Source: Clostridiales bacterium (lineage in GTDB: Bacteria; Bacillota; Clostridia; Oscillospirales; Oscillospiraceae). Taken from it: a stretch of DNA of 11,645 bases. The notes under the pieces were generated by a model that was not told the DNA's origin, ran no database searches, and worked only from the letters and a program-made list of their open reading frames with translations. Shown here piece after piece: positions 5,720-11,645 of the stretch. Numbering within the stretch: position 1 is the stretch's first letter; the number at the start of each line of letters is the position of its first letter. The translations under genes and the position numbers were made by a program. Where the stretch lies: assembly GCA_019421525.1 (NCBI GenBank), contig JAHZFC010000017.1:10304-21948 (forward strand). Reading direction: 5' to 3'.

Positions 5720-6769
5720 TTATACTGTGATGTGCGCCGACAGCCAGATCTGGTTGAGCCCATGGGCCACCGTAAAGGCAAACTCCACCAGGCACACGGT
5801 GGGGTCGCTGTCCAGGGCGGACACCGTCACGTCCTCGTAGCTGTCGATGATCTCCGCCGCCACCCTGTCCTCCAGCTCCACGATCACCTGGGACAGGATG
5901 GCCCCTCTGGTCTGGGCGGTGTTCTTGGCCCGGGGAAATTTGGCCCGCAGGGCCTGCCGGATGCCTGGGATGACCTCGTCCACCACCAGGATCGTGGTCA
6001 GCTCCCGCCAGGTGGTGTCCGACGCCCCGCCGGTGGTGGTCCGAGTGGTCACTCCCCGCACCACGCTGATCTGCCCGGCCAAACTCTCCAGGGCGGTGAC
6101 GCCCCCCTGCACCAGCTGGTCGATCTCATTGTCGGAATAGCTGTGGTCCAGGCCGGTCAGCCCGGAGAGCACCGCACCCCCCAAAGGCACCGCCGGGTCG
6201 CTCTGCCCGGCGATAAGGCCGGCCACCGCTGCGGCGCACAGGTCGCCCCCCACCGGGTCTCCGTCCACATCCAGGCAGCCCGGGGCCACCAGCACCACCC
6301 GCTCGTCGTTGAGGCCGGTGGCCCGGGTGGTCAGCTGGGTCACCGTCTCCCCCTTTGCCCCGCATACCACGGCGATACGCTCCCGCCTGGCCTGGGCGCT
6401 GGCCTTGACGCTGTCCCGCAGAGCCTGCTGGACGGTGAGCTCCGTGCTGTCGCAGCACACCACCGCCACATCCTCCAGCCCCTCCAGGGTGACGAAGGCG
6501 TCCTCATAGTCCGTCCCCGCCGGGATGCCGTACACCAGCCCCGCCCCGTTTTTCAGGGCCAGCCGGGCCAGCTCGGTCACCTTCTCTCCCTGGCCGCAGT
6601 CGGCCGCCGCCTGGGCGTAGCTGTACCAGGTGTAGCACTCGGTGCCGTCCGCGTCCTCCATGGCGGCCACCACAGCCACCGCCTTGCCCCCCGCCTTGGC
6701 CGAGGTGATGCTGGAGGCCTCGTAGGAGGAGTACACCCCCGGCCGCTCATGATTGGTGATCACGCTCAT
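5720..6769 (-). CDS. Tail sheath protein (XkdK-like, compact)
   Basis: A 349-residue contractile sheath subunit. The N-terminus carries the RPGVY motif (residues 9-13) that is nearly universal in phage tail sheath proteins, and the C-terminus (EFAFTVAHGLNQIWLSAHIT) fits the strand exchanged between sheath subunits. The middle has alternating helix and beta stretches with AVVCCDSTELTVQQAL and RRERIAVVCGAKGETVTQLT, as in the XkdK / P2 FI-type core. The protein is shorter than PBSX XkdK or other typical sheaths (often 400-500 residues), so it probably lacks an outer decoration domain. ATG 6769 overlaps the previous stop as ATGA, with AAGGGGGACATT upstream. The stop TAA is followed by the hairpin-rich gap rather than by the tube gene directly. 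Confidence 0.93.
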   Translation of the reverse strand: MSVITNHERPGVYSSYEASSITSAKAGGKAVAVVAAMEDADGTECYTWYSYAQAAADCGQGEKVTELARLALKNGAGLVYGIPAGTDYEDAFVTLEGLEDVAVVCCDSTELTVQQALRDSVKASAQARRERIAVVCGAKGETVTQLTTRATGLNDERVVLVAPGCLDVDGDPVGGDLCAAAVAGLIAGQSDPAVPLGGAVLSGLTGLDHSYSDNEIDQLVQGGVTALESLAGQISVVRGVTTRTTTGGASDTTWRELTTILVVDEVIPGIRQALRAKFPRAKNTAQTRGAILSQVIVELEDRVAAEIIDSYEDVTVSALDSDPTVCLVEFAFTVAHGLNQIWLSAHITV

Positions 6770-7263
6770 CTCAATGTCCCCCTTATCTCAAAATCTGTAA
6801 ATGCGCCGTCCGCCCGGACCGCCGCCGCCAGCCATCCCCGGCAGCGGCATGTCACCGGCATCCGGTACAGCCCCTGTGTCTCCAAAAACTCCACCTGTCC
6901 GCTCTCCAGCTCGCCCACAGCCAGTCCGCCGGCACCCTGGCTCAGCAGGACCTCCGCCACGCGCTCCATGGCCTGGCGGCAGGCGCTCTCCCCGCTGTTC
7001 CGGGGGGCGTACAGGTCCAGGGCCACGGTGAGCTCCGCCTCCCGGCCGTACCACTCCTCGCTCTGGCCGTCCGCCCCGGTCCGGGTGCCCAGGTAGTTTT
7101 GGAATCCCCCCGGCGTACACGTCACCCTGGCCAGGGACACCACCGCCGTGGGCTCCTCCAGCCGCTTGCGCTCCTCCGGCTCAAAGGCGGCCATTGCCGG
7201 GATCTTCTCCTGCTGGAGCAGGGCGATGATGTCCTCCCGGAACTTGCCCAGCCCCCCGCTCAT
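6766..7263 (-). CDS. Probable tail terminator/completion protein (XkdJ-like position)
   Basis: A 165-residue protein between the connectors and the sheath, where contractile phages encode the tail terminator or tail completion factor that caps the tube and sheath at the neck. It begins with a helix (LGKFREDIIALLQQEKIPAM), has strands (AVVSLARVTCTPGGFQNYLG, ELTVALDLYAPRNSGESACR), a helix (AMERVAEVLLSQGA) and ends with strands (VTCRCRGWLAAAVRADGAFT). This alternation fits the small terminator fold, but I see no unique motif, so the role is inferred from position. ATG 7263 overlaps the preceding TGA as ATGA; a longer in-frame upstream frame is only a shadow of that gene. Confidence 0.66.
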   Translation of the reverse strand: MSGGLGKFREDIIALLQQEKIPAMAAFEPEERKRLEEPTAVVSLARVTCTPGGFQNYLGTRTGADGQSEEWYGREAELTVALDLYAPRNSGESACRQAMERVAEVLLSQGAGGLAVGELESGQVEFLETQGLYRMPVTCRCRGWLAAAVRADGAFTDFEIRGTLR

Positions 7264-7595
7264 AACGCGTCCTCCGCCCGGCGCTCCAGCACTGCCCACA
7301 GGTGGCTGACCTCTTCCCCGACGGGGATGGGGTGGACGGCGATGGGCTGGTAGAGCTCGCCGCCGCACTCCACCCAGCCGCCGTCCCCCGGCTCGCCCAA
7401 GGGCAGCTCGGCTGGGGCCAAGCATAGAAACTGGTCTGTATGGCAGGCCCCCAGCGCCCCGGCGGACCGCTGCCACTGCTGTTCCGTCAGCGGCTGGAAA
7501 AAAGCCTCCCCCTCTCCGGTGACTCTGCCGTTCTCGTCGTAGCACACCAGATGCCTGCCATACTGGGCGGCCAGGGTCCCGATGATACCTCTCAT
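7260..7595 (-). CDS. Small head-tail joining / head completion protein (XkdI-like position)
   Basis: A 111-residue protein, mainly beta-rich, with the sequence MRGIIGTLAAQYGRHLVCYD and a later GGELYQPIAVHPIPVGEEVS, then HLWAVLERR. The middle 'GEAFFQPLTEQQWQ' and the strand-rich organisation are like small beta-barrel stoppers or minor capsid proteins such as XkdI. No specific motif was found, so identification rests on position after a connector-like gene and before the terminator-like gene. It is linked by ATGA overlaps to both neighbours (start 7595 with the previous stop, stop with the next ATG at 7263). Confidence 0.62.
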   Translation of the reverse strand: MRGIIGTLAAQYGRHLVCYDENGRVTGEGEAFFQPLTEQQWQRSAGALGACHTDQFLCLAPAELPLGEPGDGGWVECGGELYQPIAVHPIPVGEEVSHLWAVLERRAEDAL

Positions 7596-7942
7596 CCCCG
7601 CACCCCCCGGAATACGAAATTGGTCTGTCTCACATAGGGCTGCAGCAGCGCCCAGGCCCGCTCCTCCAGCTGTGCCGCCGTCTGTCCTGCGTCCTTCTCC
7701 ACGCTCAGGTCGCCTGCGGCGAATTTTTTCACGCCGTCCGTCCCCTGTCCCACCGACCAGCCCGCCAGGGCCAGCCAGGCCGCCGCCACGGTGTAGGCGT
7801 CGGCGCAGTCCGCCGCCGTCACGCCTGCTCTCAGCCTGCTGTCGATCCGGCGGCATGCCTCCCGGCACAGGGCCGCCAGCAGCGTCTCATCCGCCTGGCC
7901 CTGGCACAGGCTCTCCGCCAGCTCCAGTACCTTGTCCTCCAT
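7592..7942 (-). CDS. Head-tail connector/adaptor protein (XkdH / gp6-gp15-like)
   Basis: A 116-residue, almost completely helical protein (DKVLELAESLCQGQADETLL, DSRLRAGVTAADCADAYTVA, AAQLEERAWALLQPYV). It fits the short helical adaptor that docks under the portal and opens the neck. ATG 7942 has an excellent AGGAGG 6 bases upstream and follows the protease stop by 10 bases. The overlap ATGA at its end couples it to the next small neck gene. Gene order (protease, adaptor, stopper-like, terminator-like, sheath) agrees with the PBSX and HK97 arrangement. Confidence 0.68.
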   Translation of the reverse strand: MEDKVLELAESLCQGQADETLLAALCREACRRIDSRLRAGVTAADCADAYTVAAAWLALAGWSVGQGTDGVKKFAAGDLSVEKDAGQTAAQLEERAWALLQPYVRQTNFVFRGVRG

Positions 7943-7952
7943 GACTGTCCTC

Positions 7953-8840
7953 CTAGATCAAAAAGGCGCTGTCGCCCCGGCGGTCCTCCGGCCGGTCCTC
8001 GCCCTGCCACAGCTGGCTGTGGGGGACGAACCGTCTGTCCGCCTGGACCTGGTACATGCCCTTCAGTCCGTCCAGCTCCTCCCAGTCCAGCCGCCGGACC
8101 ACCCGCTCCATCAGCTCCCGGTCCGCCTCCGGCTGGACCAGACAGGCCAGCCGGACCACCTCGCCCCGCAGCCGCTCCAGATAGGTCCGTCCGATCTCCG
8201 CCTCCCGCTCCAGCTTTTCCTGGAGCTTGGCCCGCTTGATGACCCCAGCCTTCTTCTGGGCAGGCACCGCCACAAAAGACCACTCATAGGCATCGGTGGC
8301 ACCCAGTAAGATGCCGGTGCACAGCTGGCCGTCATACTCCTGGCCCCGCTGGTGGCCGCACCGCTGGGAGCCATTCATATCCTCGCCGCAGATGGAGCAC
8401 TCCACCCGCTCCACGGCGCAGCCCACGCTGACCTCCCGCTTGATGCCCCCGTCGATCTCGGCGATGAGGCCGGCGTTGTCCTCTGTGCGCATCATGTAGG
8501 CGTATCCCTTCAGATAGCAGTAGGGCCGTCCGTCCTGGGTCACCGTTCCCTCCTCATGCACCACCTCGGTGCGGTAGATCCGGGCGGTCTGTCCCCGTGC
8601 GGACCACTGGTGGTCGAACACCCCGGACACCCCCACGAACAGCTCCCCCAGCTCCTCCAGGGTCTCCACGGCGAACCGTTCTCCGTCCCGGTCGATGTCG
8701 TTGTCGCACAGCCGCACGGCAAACAGATACACCTCATCCGCCGTCAGCTCACGCCGGGCCAGGGCGTTGATCTGCTCCAGGTCCTCCTGCCCGGCCTGTC
8801 CCAGCCCCTGCACGTCCGCCTGCTTTACGATGTTCCTCAT
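7953..8840 (-). CDS. Prohead maturation protease (XkdF-like), with Cys/His zinc-knuckle insert
   Basis: A 295-residue protein of the XkdF / HK97-type phage maturation protease kind, which cleaves scaffold and capsid during prohead maturation. A His (H77, in GVFDHQW) and a Ser (S138, in IKREVSVGC) occupy the places of the His and Ser active residues. Ending strands around residues 180-200 (GATDAYEWSFVAVPAQKKAG) match the typical family end of the core. Between these is a Cys/His cluster: C148-x2-C151, C161-x-H163 and C174, resembling the XkdF-type metal site. The C-terminal third is helical and charged (possibly scaffold-like). Start ATG 8840 overlaps the portal stop as ATGA and has an AAGGGGGAGC site just upstream; extra upstream frame is shadow. 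The role is well supported, the catalytic assignment is by motif only. Confidence 0.82.
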   Translation of the reverse strand: MRNIVKQADVQGLGQAGQEDLEQINALARRELTADEVYLFAVRLCDNDIDRDGERFAVETLEELGELFVGVSGVFDHQWSARGQTARIYRTEVVHEEGTVTQDGRPYCYLKGYAYMMRTEDNAGLIAEIDGGIKREVSVGCAVERVECSICGEDMNGSQRCGHQRGQEYDGQLCTGILLGATDAYEWSFVAVPAQKKAGVIKRAKLQEKLEREAEIGRTYLERLRGEVVRLACLVQPEADRELMERVVRRLDWEELDGLKGMYQVQADRRFVPHSQLWQGEDRPEDRRGDSAFLI

Positions 8841-9982
8841 CCCGCTCCCCCTTCTGTTGTATCCAACGCCTGGGCCTGGCTGCGGTAGAGCAGGGCCTTG
8901 GCCTCGTCCACCTCGTCCTGGAGGTCGATGTCCGCCCACTCCACCTGGCAGCGCCGGTCAAAGCCGTGCAGCTCCAGCCACAGCTCGCACACCCGCTCCA
9001 CCACCGGCTCCAGCGTCCGCCGGATGGCGGTGAGCTCGCTGGTGAGGATGTCCGCCTGCTGGCTGCTCATCCGCTCGGTGGACGACCAGCTCAGCCCCAG
9101 CAGGAAGGGCGGCACCCCTGTCCGGGCCACCAGCTGCTCCAGGATCTGCCGCACCGGCGTCTCGCTGTCCAAAATAGGCCCGTCCGCGCCGATGACCTTG
9201 ATGTCCACGTCGCCGGAGGCCACAAAGTCCCGCACCGCGCCGTCCCGGCTGGCCTGCATGGCCGCCGACCACTCCCGGGCCACCGTCTGGCACCGCTCCT
9301 CCGCCGTGCCCTCTCCCTCTCCCCGGCAGATGACGGCATAGCGCACGTTGCCCGCCCGCTCCCAGTTTTGGCCGGTGGCCTGGAAGATCTTCAGCAGCAC
9401 CTCGGTCAAAAAGGGCATGGACCGCAGCAGGGACACCCCATAGGGGTGGCCCACCTCCGGCTGGAAGGTGGTGAACAGCAGCAGCTCCTGCCGGGGCAGG
9501 GCCCGGATGGTGCCGTCCCTGTCCCGGACGCAGAGGGTGACGTCCAGCGGACTGTCCCCCTCCCGGATCTCCAGGCGCTCCACATCGCCGCACAGCAGGG
9601 CGGCGATGTCGCCGCCGCCCTGGCTGGGCACGATCTCACCCACCGCCCGGCCGCAGGTGAGCAAACAGTCCAGATAGCAGTCCAGAAAGCTCTGGATCCC
9701 CCGCTGGCCCCGCCCGGTGGGTACCAGCTTCAAAAACCGCTCCAGGCCCTCCTGGGCATCGCCGTCCCGGCACTGCACCGTCACTCCGCCGCACAGGCGC
9801 ACCAGCTTGGCCACCGCCGCGTCCACCACCGGCACGGCCTCCCGGATGGCCCGGTACACCGCCAGGTCGCCCCGGCCCAGGGGCACATAGCCGTCCATGG
9901 CCCCGAAGGGGTGCCGTCCGCCCTGCCGGAGCTGTACCTGGGCGGCGCTGTCCGGCTTTTGCTTTTTCCGAAACGCTCTCAT
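8837..9982 (-). CDS. Portal protein (PBSX/HK97-type)
   Basis: A 381-residue portal subunit. The N-terminus is basic and free of signals (MRAFRKKQKPDSAAQ). A wing and stem region follows, with VYRAIREAVPVVDAAVAKLV and LFTTFQPEVGHPYGVSLLRS ('Y/P-G-S-L-L' is typical for portals). The C-terminal clip helix is near residues 290-340: PPFLLGLSWSSTERMSSQQ, then ADILTSELTAIRRTLEPVVE. This combination is characteristic of portal proteins of the PBSX/HK97 group, and the length is in the usual range of about 350-450. ATG 9982 has GGAAGGGGAGAG upstream. The portal stop TGA overlaps the protease ATG as ATGA. Confidence 0.92.
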   Translation of the reverse strand: MRAFRKKQKPDSAAQVQLRQGGRHPFGAMDGYVPLGRGDLAVYRAIREAVPVVDAAVAKLVRLCGGVTVQCRDGDAQEGLERFLKLVPTGRGQRGIQSFLDCYLDCLLTCGRAVGEIVPSQGGGDIAALLCGDVERLEIREGDSPLDVTLCVRDRDGTIRALPRQELLLFTTFQPEVGHPYGVSLLRSMPFLTEVLLKIFQATGQNWERAGNVRYAVICRGEGEGTAEERCQTVAREWSAAMQASRDGAVRDFVASGDVDIKVIGADGPILDSETPVRQILEQLVARTGVPPFLLGLSWSSTERMSSQQADILTSELTAIRRTLEPVVERVCELWLELHGFDRRCQVEWADIDLQDEVDEAKALLYRSQAQALDTTEGGAG

Positions 9983-10021
9983 GGTCTCTCCCCTTCCGCC
10001 CTTATCTGTCTTTCCTCCGGA

Positions 10022-11035
10022 TCACTTGAGGGCCAGCACCTGGCTGGCGTCGGGGAAGATCTTGGCATAGCCGGAGATGGTGGTGATGGCAGCCCGCTCC
10101 AGCTGCCGGTCGATGAGCTTATCGTACTCCACGCTCACGTCCCCAGCGGTGACCAGCTCCAGGGCATAGTTCCGGTCCAGGCCGATGAGCTTGCCCTCAG
10201 GGACGGCGGAGGTGCGCAGCACCTTGGCCCCCATGGGGGTGATGAGCTTTCCGGTGCCGTGGAAGGTGAGCCCTGCGGCGGCGTCCTGCATCTGGCTGAG
10301 GCTCAAAAGCTTGAGCATCATGTCGCTGCCTGCCAGGATGGTGTTGAGCTGGTAGGGCTCGAAGCCGTTCCAAAAGGTCAGCAGATCGCTGTAGCTCAGC
10401 GCGTCCTCCGCCGCGGTGGTCACGGACTTGGCGGGGTTGTTGTTTCCGTCGCCGTTCACGATCACATCGATGGCGTCCTCCAGGTGCATCCGGCCGATCT
10501 GGGCGCCGATCTGCCGCAGGGTGACGGAAAACAGGTCCAGCTTCTGGAACCGGATGGCCTCATAGGATGCCACCAGCATCCGTCCCCGCTTGTGGAGTGT
10601 CACCAGACTGTCCTGGGTCTTGACGGTGGTGCTGGGGATGGCCGCCCCCTCGGCCACCCGCTTGAGCTGCTTCTCGTCCTCGGGCACCGAAGTGATGGAG
10701 CGGTAGTCCATCCCGTCGATGCGGGTCTCAGTGGCGGTGATGTCGGGCAGGATGTTGGCCTCCTCCATGCCCACCTTCACCGCCCGGGCGATGTACTCGG
10801 GGAAGAGGACGGCGGACTGGCTGGTGGAGAAGAATTTGTCCACGATGTCGGACCCGGCGCCCTTCACCTTGATGTCGAACCGCTTGAGCTGCCGCTGGAA
10901 GGCGTCCAGCCCCTCCAGCGCCGTCCCCCTGTACTCCTCCGAGGGGTCCAGCTGCTCCAGCACCTGGCTGAAGGTCCGGCCCATGTGGTTGTACATGCCC
11001 TTTTCCAGCTTGATGTTGTCAAAACGATATGCCAT
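10022..11035 (-). CDS. Major capsid protein (XkdG-like, HK97-fold)
   Basis: A 337-residue capsid subunit. It has an N-terminal helical delta-domain-like part (MAYRFDNIKLEKGMYNHMGR, YRGTALEGLDAFQRQLKRFD) and an HK97-like core: RAVKVGMEEANILPDITATE, GAAIPSTTVKTQDSLVTLHK, MLVASYEAIRFQKLDLFSVT, and HLEDAIDVIVNGDGNNNPAK. The NGDG with the preceding EDAI... helix is frequent in HK97-fold capsids of Firmicute phages. The length is normal. ATG 11035 has AAAGGAG 8 bases upstream. The capsid precedes portal and protease here rather than following them; 39 bases separate its stop from the portal ATG. Confidence 0.9.
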   Translation of the reverse strand: MAYRFDNIKLEKGMYNHMGRTFSQVLEQLDPSEEYRGTALEGLDAFQRQLKRFDIKVKGAGSDIVDKFFSTSQSAVLFPEYIARAVKVGMEEANILPDITATETRIDGMDYRSITSVPEDEKQLKRVAEGAAIPSTTVKTQDSLVTLHKRGRMLVASYEAIRFQKLDLFSVTLRQIGAQIGRMHLEDAIDVIVNGDGNNNPAKSVTTAAEDALSYSDLLTFWNGFEPYQLNTILAGSDMMLKLLSLSQMQDAAAGLTFHGTGKLITPMGAKVLRTSAVPEGKLIGLDRNYALELVTAGDVSVEYDKLIDRQLERAAITTISGYAKIFPDASQVLALK

Positions 11036-11054
11036 GCTCCCAGCTCCTTTCCTG

Positions 11055-11426
11055 TTACAGCTTGATGACGGCGGTCTTGGCGGCGGTGTCCACCTGGACG
11101 ATCAGCATGCTGCGCCCGCCGGTGCTGGCCACCTGGACGCCGCCGCTGCCGTCTACCCCCAGGCTGCCCCAGCCCACCGTGGGGGCGGCAGAGCCGCTGT
11201 AGGCCACCTTTGCAAAGCCGTCCACCTGTACCGTGGCGGTCTGGTCCTTCTCCAGGGCCAGGATCACCCCACAGGGGGCCGCCCCGGCCGTGCCCAAGCC
11301 CACAGTGCTGGCTGCGGTGAGGGCCACCACATGCCCGATGGCCAGCTTTACCGTATCCTCTTCCTCCTGTGCCTCGGTCTGGAAGGTGCACGCCACCTGC
11401 CCGATCCCTGCAAACGAAAGCTCCAT
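11055..11426 (-). CDS. Capsid decoration/accessory protein (DUF2190-like)
   Basis: A 123-residue small, beta-rich protein rich in Ala, Gly, Val and Thr (VVALTAASTVGLGTAGAAPC, ATVQVDGFAKVAYSG, SMLIVQVDTAAKTAVIKL). Such proteins, often annotated DUF2190 or head decoration, stabilise capsids and commonly lie beside the capsid gene. No signal peptide is visible. ATG 11426 has a classic AAAGGAG 8 bases upstream and the gene ends 19 bases before the capsid ATG. I rate the identification as plausible rather than firm, since small Ala/Gly-rich proteins are hard to place by sequence alone. Confidence 0.6.
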   Translation of the reverse strand: MELSFAGIGQVACTFQTEAQEEEDTVKLAIGHVVALTAASTVGLGTAGAAPCGVILALEKDQTATVQVDGFAKVAYSGSAAPTVGWGSLGVDGSGGVQVASTGGRSMLIVQVDTAAKTAVIKL

Positions 11427-11645
11427 CTGTTTTGCTCCTTTCTCATGTTGGCTCTATTTGGAATCCCCTTCCGGGGCATTTCCCGATCCATCCCCGCCTC
11501 CGGCGGGCCCTCTCCGTCCAAGGGCTGGCGCCCTCGACCCGCTTCAAGGACTGCGTCCATGAGCCGTTTGTCCAAAGGCTGCGCCCTTGGGACGTATTTA
11601 CCAAAAACCATTTCTTTTGTATGCGCGAAAAGAAACGATAGGAAA
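11427..11645 (-). repeat. Non-coding leader with six hairpins, three of them a covarying tandem repeat
   Basis: No credible gene in 219 bases; the open frames present lack ribosome sites or are shadows. Hairpins in order: 11465-11476, CCCC with a GGAA (GNRA-type) loop as read on the minus strand. 11493-11507, 6-bp CCCGCC/GGCGGG. 11521-11534, AGGGC/GCCCT. 11548-11558, GGAC/GTCC with a GCA loop. 11572-11590, an 8-bp stem with one G.U pair and a GCA loop. 11611-11635, an 8-bp TTTCTTTT/AAAAGAAA stem. The three central ones are roughly 25-28 bases apart with similar flanks (TTGGA / CGG). It could be a leader RNA, a palindromic repeat island, or the border of a neighbouring region. A promoter for the operon may lie here, but I cannot point to a good -35/-10 pair. 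Confidence 0.55.

Noticed and set aside
5520..5795. A 91-codon minus-strand open frame across the sheath/tube gap
   Set aside because: It starts inside the sheath gene in another frame, has no ribosome site, and consists mostly of palindromic sequence. It could be a by-product of an interspersed repeat rather than a gene.
5591..7096. A 501-codon plus-strand open frame over the sheath gene and the hairpin gap
   Set aside because: It is antisense to the sheath and terminator-like genes, has no ribosome site, and its translation is low-complexity. The part inside the gap only reads through hairpin arms.
8966..11065. A 699-codon open frame on the plus strand covering portal and capsid genes
   Set aside because: It is antisense to two clearly recognisable structural genes, its translation is His/Pro/Gln-rich and unlike a protein family, and long antisense frames are expected in such GC-rich DNA.
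11348..11611. An 87-codon minus-strand open frame through the leader
   Set aside because: It overlaps the decoration-like gene in another frame, lacks a convincing ribosome site and is basic, low-complexity sequence made from the hairpin repeats.
1..11645. A tailocin or other DNA-free contractile injection system
   Set aside because: Portal, maturation protease and an HK97-fold capsid are present and intact, so the element was built to package DNA. Only the tape-measure oddity would fit a changed particle.
11427..11645. A clear promoter for the head operon
   Set aside because: I found A/T-rich patches near 11595-11640 but no -35/-10 pair with proper spacing, so I do not call one.

Overview
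The window is the structural half of a contractile-tailed (myovirus) prophage or phage, carried entirely on the minus strand. Every recognisable gene reads right to left. Several proteins match the layout of the Bacillus PBSX / Clostridium family: XkdF-like protease, XkdG-like capsid, XkdK-like sheath, XkdM-like tube, XkdN-like chaperone, XkdP-like LysM protein, XkdQ-like hub, gp25, Baseplate J and XkdU. The DNA is very GC-rich, with strong AGGAGG-type ribosome binding sites. This suggests a high-GC gut Firmicute such as a member of the Oscillospiraceae; the host assignment is inference only. Terminase, integrase, lysis and tail-fibre genes are not in the window. No tRNA, rRNA, CRISPR array or attachment site was seen.

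Layout in the direction of transcription: 11645-11427, a non-coding leader with six hairpins. 11426-10022, a small capsid-decoration-like protein and the major capsid protein. 9982-7953, portal and maturation protease. 7942-6766, three small head-tail connector, completion or terminator genes joined by ATGA overlaps. 6769-5720, tail sheath. 5719-5524, a hairpin-packed gap. 5523-5128, tail tube. 5108-4483, tail assembly chaperone with a convincing -1 programmed frameshift (A AAA AAA plus a perfect 12-bp stem). 4486-3701, an unrecognised 261-residue hydrophilic protein in the place where the tape measure is normally encoded. 3687-296, LysM/DNA-circularisation-like baseplate protein, hub, spike, gp25-like and Baseplate J-like proteins. 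296-1, the start of an XkdU-like protein cut by the window edge.

The genes work as one assembly line. Capsid, portal and protease build the prohead, and the connectors and terminator close the neck. Sheath and tube form the contractile tail, whose length is set by a tape measure guided by the chaperone pair. LysM, hub, spike, gp25, J and XkdU-like proteins form the baseplate. The main oddities are the frameshift cassette with a zinc-ribbon present only in the shifted product, the lack of any normal tape measure gene, the capsid lying upstream of portal and protease, and two structured non-coding gaps in an otherwise very tight operon.
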